Positions 5,596 to 11,322 of a stretch of DNA of 16,578 nt are shown here, in pieces. Under the pieces are notes generated by a model. It was not told the origin of the DNA. It saw nothing but the letters and a program-made list of their open reading frames with translations, and searched no databases. Source of the stretch: Bacteroidia bacterium. GTDB taxonomy: Bacteria; Bacteroidota; Bacteroidia; Bacteroidales; Prolixibacteraceae. The stretch's first letter is position 1. Each line of letters opens with the position of its first letter. Position numbers and translations under genes: made by a program. The stretch is from contig JANYJT010000127.1 in assembly GCA_025358395.1 (NCBI GenBank), forward strand, positions 1 through 16,578, given 5' to 3'.

Positions 5596-6090
5596 TTACG
5601 GGGAATCAGTGCTCCCATCATCTGTAACAACTCTTTCGTAATCTTCGCAAATATCAGTATAAAACACTTCTAATTGTTCAACGTCTGGGGGGTCATATCG
5701 TGTGTCGGACTGTGTATGAATTGAACATTCGCAACTATCATAATCCGAGATATGATGTTTACAAGTTCCACAACATGTTCCCCTAATGAGATTCGGTGCA
5801 GTTGTGATTTTCCAATCCCCCGCCTCAAAATTGACGGTATAGAGATGGGGCTTAATACCTGCCATCGATATTAGTTCTTGCCCTTCTGTATATGATAAAA
5901 GGGTGTGTGCGATATATATTTTTAATTTGTGGCGTTCCATTAAAGTAATCAGGTTTTTAATTTCACCAATGAAGTAATCTTTTTGATATTCTTCTGGAAC
6001 GTTTATATTTTTTAATCGTTCTAATATCTCGATTAATTCTTCGTGTGTGTAATAACTGTAATAAATTACTTCTTCTGTGAGTTCTATCAT
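5596..6090 (-). CDS. Protein with C-terminal Cys-rich (putative zinc) domain
   Basis: 164 residues. The N-terminal half is helical (THEELIEILERLKNI, GEIKNLITLMERH). The C-terminal part has C106-C107-x2-C110-x9-C120-x-C122 and C148 (GTCCGTCKHH, SCECSIH, DICEDYE). CGTCKHH with a final C-x2-Y is like other Cys clusters in this operon. The last residues DGSTDSP and the stop run straight into the orphan TnpB right end, so the native C-terminus may have been replaced by sequence of the inserted element. AAGGAAGTGAT precedes the ATG by 2-3 nt. The upstream lipoprotein gene ends 3 nt away. Confidence 0.72.
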   Translation of the reverse strand: MIELTEEVIYYSYYTHEELIEILERLKNINVPEEYQKDYFIGEIKNLITLMERHKLKIYIAHTLLSYTEGQELISMAGIKPHLYTVNFEAGDWKITTAPNLIRGTCCGTCKHHISDYDSCECSIHTQSDTRYDPPDVEQLEVFYTDICEDYERVVTDDGSTDSP

Positions 6091-6093
6091 ACA

Positions 6094-6459
6094 TCACTTC
6101 CTTGTGTATATCATCGGATAATTTCCATTTTCATAATAATACCATAAATAAGTTCCTGCGGACGCTGTGTTAGTGAACGCTCCCATTTTTTGAATGGTTG
6201 TATGATTGTCACGGTAATAACAGATCCAGTATACGTCCGATTTAGTTTCGTTTTTTATTGCACCGTCAACCAACGTCGGGGTGTCGCGGGTAGTATTCTC
6301 CCAAAATTCATACTGACATGCAGCAATTAATGTTGGGTCTAATTCTAATCTCGCACTTGGAGAGCCGCCCATTGCTTTAGCGTAATTATCGAAGGTGACA
6401 CACCCGCAACTTATTGTAAATAACATTGTGACTAATAACAGGATGCTGATTATTTTCAT
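6094..6459 (-). CDS. Putative lipoprotein
   Basis: 121 residues with a typical lipoprotein signal: MKIISILLLVTMLFTISC, short basic start, hydrophobic core and cleavage before C18 (TISC-GC). The mature part is polar with many aromatics (WENTTRD, SDVYWICYYRDN, TYLWYYYENGNY) and two N-x-T sites, as expected for an exported, possibly glycosylated surface protein. Function unknown. GGAGTGAT lies 4 nt before the ATG, and the start overlaps the stop of the upstream gene by one base (TAATG). It belongs to the membrane/secreted block ending at 7769. Confidence 0.75.
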   Translation of the reverse strand: MKIISILLLVTMLFTISCGCVTFDNYAKAMGGSPSARLELDPTLIAACQYEFWENTTRDTPTLVDGAIKNETKSDVYWICYYRDNHTTIQKMGAFTNTASAGTYLWYYYENGNYPMIYTRK

Positions 6460-6695
6460 TATATCACTCCAATATATTCATATGTGTATCCGGTTTGATT
6501 CCCATAAACATACGAGATATAATCATACCGCGTATAATTATATTGACTTCCGACCGTATATTGTTTCCATTCATACGGGTCATTTATTTTAATTATTTTA
6601 TCATTTTCCAGTTTGATAGATAAGTCATGATACATTAACATGTACCCCCCATCATAACGGTCTATAATTGTACTGGATTCGTTTGTTTTAATCAT
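6459..6695 (-). CDS. Secreted beta-rich protein lacking its signal peptide in this frame (probable split gene)
   Basis: 78 residues from ATG 6695, not preceded by any ribosome site. The sequence is Tyr-rich and beta-like (DRYDGGYMLMYHDLSIKL, GSQYNYTRYDYISYVYG) with N-x-T sites, as in exported proteins. The frame stays open upstream to about 6765 without a start codon. A 14-codon ORF at 6734-6778 with a GTGAT ribosome site starts MISLLEFQIIISFS. One extra base in the A5 run at 6739-6743 fuses the two into a 106-residue protein with a normal signal peptide ending near QSIDA. I favour that reading. Confidence 0.65.
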   Translation of the reverse strand: MIKTNESSTIIDRYDGGYMLMYHDLSIKLENDKIIKINDPYEWKQYTVGSQYNYTRYDYISYVYGNQTGYTYEYIGVI

Positions 6696-6733
6696 ATATT
6701 TTTCGCATATCGCCGCATCTATACTTTGCGTTA

Positions 6734-6778
6734 CTATGAAAAAGAGATGATAATTTGGAATTCAAGAAGACTTATCAT
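6734..6778 (-). CDS. Probable signal-peptide start of the 6459 gene, cut off by a frameshift
   Basis: ATG 6778 has GACGTGAT 3-8 nt upstream and encodes MISLLEFQIIISFS before a TAG. It stops just past a run of five T (minus strand; plus A5 at 6739-6743). One more base in the run gives IIISFFIVTQSIDAAICEKYM and enters the frame of 6459-6695. A signal peptide in front of an exported Tyr-rich protein is more sensible than a 14-residue peptide. It starts 17 nt after the stop of the membrane-anchored gene 6795-7187. Confidence 0.45.
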   Translation of the reverse strand: MISLLEFQIIISFS

Positions 6779-6794
6779 TATATCACGTCTCTCA

Positions 6795-7187
6795 TTATGA
6801 ACATACTGAATATGCGGTCGTGTTATTACGACCTTCATTATACATATCGAACTGGGAGTTCCCTAATGTCATAAAGTATGAAGGATAATGCCCCCCATTT
6901 TCTACGGTAAAACTTTTACAACCGTTGATTAATCCCCGATCAACTCGCGCCGAGATCTTATCTAATTTAAATTGTAACTGGTTTATATTTTCCGCAGATG
7001 CCCCTGCGTCCGACATTTCTTTTACCAGTTCTGCATGTTGTTTTTCGATTGCTTTACCTTCTTCAATTCCGACTTTATACCCCGATTTATATCCATCAGC
7101 CTGTCCTATACTAATTCCAATCAACGATCCAAATACAAATGCGCCTATCATAAGGAGTACTAAAACTGTGCTATCATCGTTATTCAT
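6795..7187 (-). CDS. Membrane-anchored protein, single N-terminal TM
   Basis: 130 residues. A single TM at about 7-28 (TVLVLLMIGAFVFGSLIGISIG) follows an acidic start (MNNDD), then Gly/Tyr/Lys repeats (ADGYKSGYKVGIEEGKA) and a helical, probably coiled-coil stretch (EKQHAELVKEMSDAG to QLQFKLDKISARVDRG). The end carries two cysteines (GCKSF, SVCS) that could form a disulphide outside the cell. The YKxGYKxGxEEG segment is like linkers of phage spanin- or gp-type membrane proteins, but I cannot assign a family. GAGGACTGAT precedes the ATG. Confidence 0.72.
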   Translation of the reverse strand: MNNDDSTVLVLLMIGAFVFGSLIGISIGQADGYKSGYKVGIEEGKAIEKQHAELVKEMSDAGASAENINQLQFKLDKISARVDRGLINGCKSFTVENGGHYPSYFMTLGNSQFDMYNEGRNNTTAYSVCS

Positions 7188-7199
7188 TATTATCAGTCC

Positions 7200-7769
7200 T
7201 CATTTTTGTTTTTCGCTCCACTTGATCAGACAATATGTTGTAATGATCCCCCCGAGAATTACGAGGATTACGGCGACTATCATTAATAAGAATCCTTTTT
7301 CTTTTGAATTCCCGCCACCTTTAAATAACCCCGTTACATCTTTGAACATCGAAGGTAATGTTCTAAATGCTGACCATATGTTTAAAGCCATTGCAAATGT
7401 GTTCCATCCCGCTACAAGGATGCTTACGGCTGTTCTTTGTCTATATGCAGTTTCTACTGATTGCACCCACATTACAAGACCTGCGCCAATTACCGGGAAG
7501 ATGATTAACATGTACCCAATTTCTAATGCACCTTTTACATACATCGGTTCTAAGTAACCAAGCGCTCCTGCTCCTAATGCGATAACAATTAAATAACACC
7601 ATGTAAATCCGCATACAGACATTATGATGACAGACCACAAGACTAATTTCATCCATCCTTGCGGGTTCTGTTTATAGGTTCTCCCGACACCAATCGCATT
7701 GAATGCACTGATGACGAAATTTAATAACCATATTCCAATTAGTAAGATAACTCCAAATATACCATCCAT
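7200..7769 (-). CDS. Polytopic membrane protein, about five TM segments
   Basis: 189 residues from ATG 7769 (MDGIFGV), chosen for GAGGAAT 4 nt upstream; earlier in-frame starts overlap the previous gene. Hydrophobic segments lie near 4-27, 41-70, 81-104, 113-134 and 160-182. Between TM4 and TM5 is a Gly/Lys-rich loop (FKDVTGLFKGGGNSKEKG). No transporter signature, charged residues within membrane segments or catalytic motif was found. With its neighbours 6094-7187 it makes a four-gene envelope block, possibly a virion envelope or secretion/conjugation component; that is inference. Confidence 0.75.
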   Translation of the reverse strand: MDGIFGVILLIGIWLLNFVISAFNAIGVGRTYKQNPQGWMKLVLWSVIIMSVCGFTWCYLIVIALGAGALGYLEPMYVKGALEIGYMLIIFPVIGAGLVMWVQSVETAYRQRTAVSILVAGWNTFAMALNIWSAFRTLPSMFKDVTGLFKGGGNSKEKGFLLMIVAVILVILGGIITTYCLIKWSEKQK

Positions 7770-7770
7770 A

Positions 7771-8076
7771 TTATTCCTCATGTAAATTTTCAAATAATAT
7801 TTTTACAAATGCATTACGTTCTTCAACAATATTCTGTTCTCTTTTGAGTTCTTTTGTGTGGTAATCTACATTAGATTGGATTTTTTCTATTTCTGATTGT
7901 TTCCATTCTGCACCGGTTTTTTTTGAAATTTTTTTATTATTGAGATAGTCAATATAATCGTCTGATTCAATCGAGCGTTCTAGTTGTTCTAACATGAATC
8001 CTCTCAATTCTGTAAGGGTTGCCTGTATTTTCCATGCATTGACACGCTTTAACATATCCACATATCTTTTTTTCAC
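7771..8076 (-). CDS. Coiled-coil protein (C-terminal part of a probable split gene)
   Basis: The frame gives about 101 residues, nearly all helical and highly charged (KKISKKTGAEWKQSEIEKIQSNVDYHTKELKREQNIVEERN), ending FVKILFENLHEE. A W at residue 15 (VNAWKIQATLTELRGFM) marks an amphipathic helix. The only possible starts (GTG 8076, ATG 8055) lack a good ribosome site. The upstream frame 7967-8152 has one (GGGAG). Dropping one T from the T7 run at 8067-8073 fuses them into a continuous 126-residue protein. Its stop lies next to the start of the five-TM gene at 7769. Confidence 0.65.
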   Translation of the reverse strand: MKKRYVDMLKRVNAWKIQATLTELRGFMLEQLERSIESDDYIDYLNNKKISKKTGAEWKQSEIEKIQSNVDYHTKELKREQNIVEERNAFVKILFENLHEE

Positions 8077-8152
8077 TTAATTTAAGTTGTAAGTTTTTTG
8101 CAAATGCTAACTCCACCATTCCATTTTGCTTCGTTATGATACTGATTTTCAT
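7967..8152 (-). CDS. N-terminal part of the split coiled-coil gene
   Basis: ATG 8152 with CGGGAGATGATTAA upstream opens MKISIITKQNGMVELAFAKN and then LQLKLSEKK, after which an A7 run (8067-8073) is reached. Beyond the run this frame encodes a Cys-rich tail (ICGYVKACQCME) unlike the first part, while the alternative frame continues KRYVDMLKRVNAWKIQATL as an amphipathic helix. I take residues 1-28 as the real start of the coiled-coil protein ending at 7771, and the rest as out-of-frame. It could also be a real short protein of 61 residues overlapping the next one by 110 nt. Confidence 0.45.
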   Translation of the reverse strand: MKISIITKQNGMVELAFAKNLQLKLSEKKICGYVKACQCMENTGNPYRIERIHVRTTRTLD

Positions 8153-8395
8153 TTAATCATCTCCCGGTTCATTCCCGAACTGTTCGTCCCATAACTCTGT
8201 GCGCCATACACGATCTGCTTCTTTTAATCGGATTGCTTCTTTTAGAATTTCGAAGTCAAGTGCAAAATCGCTGTCATCTCTTTGGATTTCATTTACATAA
8301 AGATCAGCAATACGTTCTGCGTTTTCTTCTGATATGTATCGCCACCCTTTACAATGAGTGTCCGGGATATCTTCTCCGTAGTTATTCTTGTGCAT
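8153..8395 (-). CDS. Small acidic hypothetical protein
   Basis: 80 residues, strongly acidic (DSDFALDFEILKEAIRLKEADRVWRTELWDEQFGNEPGDD), predicted helical. The N-terminus has HKNNYGEDIPDTHCKGWRYIS. No metal cluster or membrane segment. The low pI might suit DNA mimicry, but nothing specific supports that. GAGGTGA lies 6 nt before the ATG and comes from the end of the 8401-8577 gene, whose stop is 5 nt upstream. Its own stop abuts the start of the split coiled-coil gene. Confidence 0.72.
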   Translation of the reverse strand: MHKNNYGEDIPDTHCKGWRYISEENAERIADLYVNEIQRDDSDFALDFEILKEAIRLKEADRVWRTELWDEQFGNEPGDD

Positions 8396-8400
8396 TTAAG

Positions 8401-8577
8401 TCACCTCATTAAAACGTAATCTCGTTCCTTTTGCAATTCTACTTTTAGAGGAGATGCAAGTATTGAGTCATAGGTTTCATAAAATTCTGCGCGAGATGAC
8501 GACCCGTTGGTAGTATGTTCTTCAATCATTCCAGCTATTTTTGATAACTGCTCTTTTGTTATTACTAATGCTGTCAT
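8401..8577 (-). CDS. Small hypothetical protein, 58 aa
   Basis: A continuous frame fills the gap between 8395 and 8574. ATG 8577 overlaps the preceding TGA (ATGA), and the stop is TGA 8401-8403. The product, MTALVITKEQLSKIAGMIEE followed by HTTNGSSSRAEFYETYDS and SPLKVELQKERDYVLMR, is soluble and helical with no cysteines. The 4-nt overlap upstream and the SD-to-ATG spacing downstream make it a real operon gene. Function unknown. Confidence 0.7.
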   Translation of the reverse strand: MTALVITKEQLSKIAGMIEEHTTNGSSSRAEFYETYDSILASPLKVELQKERDYVLMR

Positions 8578-8738
8578 GGTTCTTCCTGTATGGTTTTGAT
8601 TAATCCCATTACCATTTCTCTACAACAACCATTTGCCGGACATCCATCGGGTTCGGGAATTTGTTCTAACCAGTTAAAGAATACTTGATGCATGAATGGG
8701 TTAGTTCTTGTGAAGTATTGTCCATCTTGTCTTTTCAT
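8574..8738 (-). CDS. Small Cys-containing protein, first gene of the left operon
   Basis: 54 residues from ATG 8738 (MKRQDGQYFTRT), fixed by GGAGGAT 7 nt upstream; a longer in-frame start at 8771 lies in the AT-rich leader and has none. Contains FMHQVFFNWLEQI, then PDGCPANGCCREMVMGLIKTI: C-x4-C-C, perhaps a metal or disulphide site. Family not recognised. It is the promoter-proximal gene of the chain that runs down to 197, so a regulatory role would fit, but no DNA-binding motif is seen. Confidence 0.68.
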   Translation of the reverse strand: MKRQDGQYFTRTNPFMHQVFFNWLEQIPEPDGCPANGCCREMVMGLIKTIQEEP

Positions 8739-8926
8739 AATTTTAATCCTCCATTTTAACTCAATTTTCATTTTCGTTTTTTGCTAAGTTGCACCAAATT
8801 TTATGGCTCTTTTTATCTAATATATTTTATCAATGGTTATTTAATATATTAAATATTAATAAATATTTTTTAATACTGAGTTATATATTACTTCGTTATA
8901 ATTTAATAATAAATATATACTTATTA
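8739..8926. promoter_or_regulatory. AT-rich intergenic region, promoter of the left operon and possible origin
   Basis: About 190 bp between the HNH stop and the first gene of the left operon, almost entirely A/T from 8815 to 8926. Several minus-strand TATA-like runs occur (for example ATATATT near 8821), so archaeal promoters are likely but cannot be pinned. An exact 18-bp palindrome, TATTTAATATATTAAATA, lies at 8838-8855, with further repeats of AATATT nearby at 8853-8866. The block could be an operator and promoter, or a DNA-unwinding element of a replication origin. No iterons or Rep gene lie next to it. Confidence 0.5.
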
Positions 8927-9433
8927 TTATAATTGTCGCTCATATTTCCACTTCCCTGCAACATACATTACCTGATGAACCATCTGATGACAATGGGTGC
9001 AGAGGGTCACTATATTATCGTCAGTAACATCACCATTTGGGATGATATGATGCAGATGACTTAGTTTATAGGTCTTTTCAGACGATGAATACACATTGCA
9101 TGACCCGTAATGATAGATACTGTTACAAAGATAACAAAAACCTTTATCTCGTGTTTCAAAATGTAACCTATCTATCGGCTGAAAACTAACTTTCTTTTTT
9201 GATTTGTTTAGGTTATCGGGGATACAATATATCAAATTTTTAAAGCGGTTCCAATCAAGTTCGTGCATCACGGATTCTTTAATACGACTCTCATTATCCC
9301 GACGTAATTTCTCATAATCTAACGTTATTATACCTAATCGTTTGCGTTCAGTATAATACGGCATTATTTGTGACATTTCTGTTTTGTGATGCCACCTATA
9401 TTCGGGGTTATTTAATTGGTCTACAGATGTCAT
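8927..9433 (-). CDS. HNH endonuclease
   Basis: 168 residues. The C-terminal 70 form a zinc-stabilised HNH nuclease: C100-x2-C103 (FCYLC), then SHLHHIIPNGDVTDDNIVTL with the catalytic His pair 128-129, D135 and N140, then C145-x2-C148 (TCTHCHQ-like, LCTHCHQ) and H149/H153. Family members nick or cut DNA and appear in phages as packaging nucleases, homing endonucleases or restriction enzymes. The N-terminal 95 residues are basic and may select the target. The ATG overlaps the TAA of the recombinase gene (TAATG) and uses TGTGATAA as ribosome site, so both proteins are made together. It might be a homing-type mobile gene. Confidence 0.85.
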   Translation of the reverse strand: MTSVDQLNNPEYRWHHKTEMSQIMPYYTERKRLGIITLDYEKLRRDNESRIKESVMHELDWNRFKNLIYCIPDNLNKSKKKVSFQPIDRLHFETRDKGFCYLCNSIYHYGSCNVYSSSEKTYKLSHLHHIIPNGDVTDDNIVTLCTHCHQMVHQVMYVAGKWKYERQL

Positions 9434-10008
9434 TATTTATCACAGAGTTTTCCATATAAGAATGTCTTTCCGATACCATACTTTTTACATACTTTTGTTT
9501 TCGGTATTCCTGCGGCGATATCGGCTTTGATTGCTTCCACATCTACGCGCTTTTTAGGTCTGCCGAATCTCACACCTTTTTCTAATGCATAATCTATACC
9601 AAGTCGGGTTTTCTCATTTATTTGTGTACGGTCATATTCTGAAAACGCACCAATGATCTGATACATTAATTTTCCGAGCGCTGTAGTAGTATCAATATTA
9701 TCCTGAATTGAAATGAACTGGATCTGATTTTGTTTTAAATCTTCTAAAATGTCTATCAGATTTTTTAAGTTTCTTCCTACACGATCAATCTTTAAAACAA
9801 CAACTCCGTCAGCATCAAATGTTTTTTTGTGCAATACGTGCATCATTTCTGTGAACCCATCACGATTGATATCCTTTCCGGACGCTTTGTCAGTGTACAA
9901 TTTGACAAGCTCAAAATTTCTATAATCGCAATATTTTTTGATCTCACTTATCTGTACTTCAAGGTCTTGATCCCTACTTGAAACTCGCGCATATCCTATA
10001 ACTCTCAT
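9433..10008 (-). CDS. Serine recombinase (resolvase/invertase family)
   Basis: 191 residues, the usual size of the small resolvase/invertase type. N-terminal catalytic domain: YARVSSRDQ with catalytic Ser10, KASGKDINRDGF, and VLKIDRVGRNL with the arginines of the DRxxR motif at 76 and 79. A long helix follows (TTALGKLMYQIIGAFSEYDR), and RFGRPKK leads to a C-terminal helix-turn-helix (GIPKTKVCKKYGIGKTFLYG). Such enzymes resolve plasmid multimers or invert segments. The start codon lies within a perfect inverted repeat (9991-10017), which may be its operator or site. The HNH gene overlaps its stop. No Shine-Dalgarno is seen, so translation is probably leaderless or nearly so. Confidence 0.92.
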   Translation of the reverse strand: MRVIGYARVSSRDQDLEVQISEIKKYCDYRNFELVKLYTDKASGKDINRDGFTEMMHVLHKKTFDADGVVVLKIDRVGRNLKNLIDILEDLKQNQIQFISIQDNIDTTTALGKLMYQIIGAFSEYDRTQINEKTRLGIDYALEKGVRFGRPKKRVDVEAIKADIAAGIPKTKVCKKYGIGKTFLYGKLCDK

Positions 10009-10017
10009 ATAGGATAT
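9991..10017. repeat. Perfect inverted repeat over the recombinase start codon
   Basis: ATATCCTATA (9991-10000) is repeated inverted as TATAGGATAT (10008-10017), with a 7-bp spacer. The recombinase ATG is at 10006-10008, so the spacer contains the start codon and one arm is its first codons. In the transcript the arms would form a 10-bp hairpin that hides the start. A recombinase subsite, an autorepression operator or an RNA switch would all fit. Confidence 0.7.
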
Positions 10018-10255
10018 TGAGAACTACTATGCTCTTAAATGTTTCCATCGATGTATTTAAAAACTATCATTTGCATATGTGCGGAAAAGTCCACTTTAAA
10101 GAACGGCAAAAACCCCGCCAAAGGGGTTTATTTTCAGTATCTTTTGATTGATCGAACAACTATACCAACAATTGGTAAAAACGCCCTTGGTGAAATTCGC
10201 TTAAAATATTTTCAACTTAAATTTGCATTTTCACTAAAAATATGTATATGCACAA
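10018..10255. other. Region without a supported gene
   Basis: About 240 bp between the recombinase start and the small TM gene. It holds the terminator-like hairpin at 10110-10131 and probably the recombinase promoter: on the minus strand TTTTTAAATA (about 10055-10064) and ATTTAAG (about 10033-10040) resemble archaeal TATA boxes at useful distance from ATG 10008. A plus-strand frame of 77 codons across 10039-10272 has no ribosome site and odd composition, so I do not call it. Confidence 0.4.
10110..10131 (-). terminator. Hairpin with T-tract, terminator-like
   Basis: AAACCCC (10110-10116) pairs with GGGGTTT (10123-10129) around a GCCAAA loop. On the minus strand the stem is followed by TTTTT, so it would end transcription of the operon at 10256-11599. 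On the plus strand the tract is ATTTT, so it may also work the other way. Archaea use U-rich terminators, with hairpins not strictly required. Confidence 0.55.
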
Positions 10256-10366
10256 TTATATGTAGATTATAAGCAAACCTAATCTCACACTGATCACTAG
10301 AACTCCAGTTACAGATAATATAGTACCAAGTATAATCACTCCCAAATTTTTGTATTTCACACTCAC
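10256..10366 (-). CDS. Tiny single-TM protein, 36 aa
   Basis: A frame opened by GTG at 10366 overlaps the TGA of the upstream gene (GTGA) and ends at TAA 10256-10258. The product is a basic start (VSVKYKNLG) followed by one hydrophobic segment (VIILGTILSVTGVLVISV, then LGLLIIYI). A second in-frame GTG at 10360 is also possible. Small single-TM proteins like this occur in viral and plasmid operons. The exact 4-nt overlap supports it, and the neighbouring genes 10986-11120 and 10363-10986 are also single-TM. Confidence 0.55.
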   Translation of the reverse strand: MSVKYKNLGVIILGTILSVTGVLVISVRLGLLIIYI

Positions 10367-10986
10367 TCGTAATATATGCGTTTAAATGCATTTGGTTCTG
10401 GTGTTGGGGTCGGACTTGTTGTCTGCGGAGTTATAATACTTTCGACATACCACTTGTGATAGTCCTCTGTCGGCAATGGGGTCGGTGCAATATACGGGGA
10501 TTCTAACTCTGCTATAGTCATTTTTGATGGAGTGTTGCATGAGTGCAATTTATCATACCACCCTTTCATGAATCCTTCGAAGGTATCAGTATTCCAATAA
10601 TCGCTAGCTACCGAATCCATTCCATATTTCTCATGATAGTAGATTAATACGGTTTTTAAATTACATTTATCTATCCCATTGACCTTGAATATCGGTGTGC
10701 TAACCCCCTTATAATGTTCAGTGAGAGTGATACTATCTCCTGTGTTTTGATTCTTAAACACGTCGTTCGAGTAATACGCAGTGTATGTTTTATTCTCGTC
10801 TACAACTACGGGTGTAGGTGTAATAGCCGATGTTACCGTGGGTTTGAATTCGAACTGCCATCCACGGTATCCGGGTTCACTCGTATATACTATACAAGCT
10901 CCACATACGATTACTGCAATAATAACGGCTAAACCAATGATTATGGATTTAATTGTTTTCTTGTTGATGCTTTTCGGAATTGTCAT
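10363..10986 (-). CDS. Membrane-anchored extracytoplasmic protein with Pro/Thr linkers
   Basis: 207 residues. Basic N-terminus (PKSINKKTIK), one TM at about 12-34 (IKSIIIGLAVIIAVIVCGACIV), then an extracytoplasmic part of about 170 residues. Two Pro/Thr-rich stretches (AITPTPVV, TTSPTPTPEP) look like cell-surface linkers, and APTPLPTE is a third. The middle (TLTEHYKGVSTPIFKVNGIDKCNLK, ...KGWYDKLHSCN) is folded and has two Cys that may pair. Family not recognised; a surface or virion protein is possible. AGGAGGAG lies about 13 nt upstream and the ATG overlaps the preceding TAA (TAATG). Confidence 0.72.
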   Translation of the reverse strand: MTIPKSINKKTIKSIIIGLAVIIAVIVCGACIVYTSEPGYRGWQFEFKPTVTSAITPTPVVVDENKTYTAYYSNDVFKNQNTGDSITLTEHYKGVSTPIFKVNGIDKCNLKTVLIYYHEKYGMDSVASDYWNTDTFEGFMKGWYDKLHSCNTPSKMTIAELESPYIAPTPLPTEDYHKWYVESIITPQTTSPTPTPEPNAFKRIYYE

Positions 10987-11120
10987 TATGAAATCGCTCC
11001 TCCTGTGATATATGCTGCGAGAATGTATAATAAGATTACAAATAAGATTATTCCAAACGCAATTATCGCTACTTCGCGTTTATCTACATAAAACTCATCG
11101 GTTAATTCATCTTTTGGCAT
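10986..11120 (-). CDS. Small single-TM protein, 44 aa
   Basis: ATG 11120 has GAGGAG 9-14 nt upstream, and the stop TAA (10986-10988) shares a base with the next start (TAATG). The N-terminus is charged (MPKDELTDEFYVDKREV) and the rest one TM (AIIAFGIILFVILLYILAAYI) with a short tail. It overlaps the end of 11107-11322 by 14 nt. Good ribosome site, coupling and hydrophobic segment make it a real gene despite its size. Confidence 0.7.
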   Translation of the reverse strand: MPKDELTDEFYVDKREVAIIAFGIILFVILLYILAAYITGGAIS

Positions 11121-11322
11121 CTTGTTTACGCTCCTCTAATGATTCTAATGTTTCGATTAATCTCTTTAATCTTTCTAATGCATGAACATACCCACTGTGG
11201 TTTGCATTAATATGACCGTCATTCTTTGGTCGCTGATGCTTATTCCATGATTCTGTTTGTGACTCGATCTCTATTTCACAATATTTTTTTACCCACTCTG
11301 CGTTAATAAAATCAACTTTCAT
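11107..11322 (-). CDS. Small hypothetical protein
   Basis: 71 residues from ATG 11322 (MKVDFINAEWV), chosen for GAGGTGG 5 nt upstream; a longer in-frame start at 11370 lies deep in the preceding gene. The middle is His/Asn-rich (NKHQRPKNDGHINANHSGYVH), the end helical (ALERLKRLIETLESLEERKQ). The Tyr/His-rich segment may bind a metal or nucleic acid. Not recognised. It overlaps the upstream gene by 11 nt and the downstream one by 14 nt. Confidence 0.65.
   Translation of the reverse strand: MKVDFINAEWVKKYCEIEIESQTESWNKHQRPKNDGHINANHSGYVHALERLKRLIETLESLEERKQDAKR

Noticed and set aside
6925..7557. Plus-strand open frame of 210 codons opposite the membrane genes
   Set aside because: It mirrors two well-supported minus-strand genes and has no ribosome site; an antisense shadow.
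10039..10272. Plus-strand 77-codon frame
   Set aside because: No ribosome site, crosses the terminator-like hairpin and overlaps the small TM gene; composition looks non-coding.
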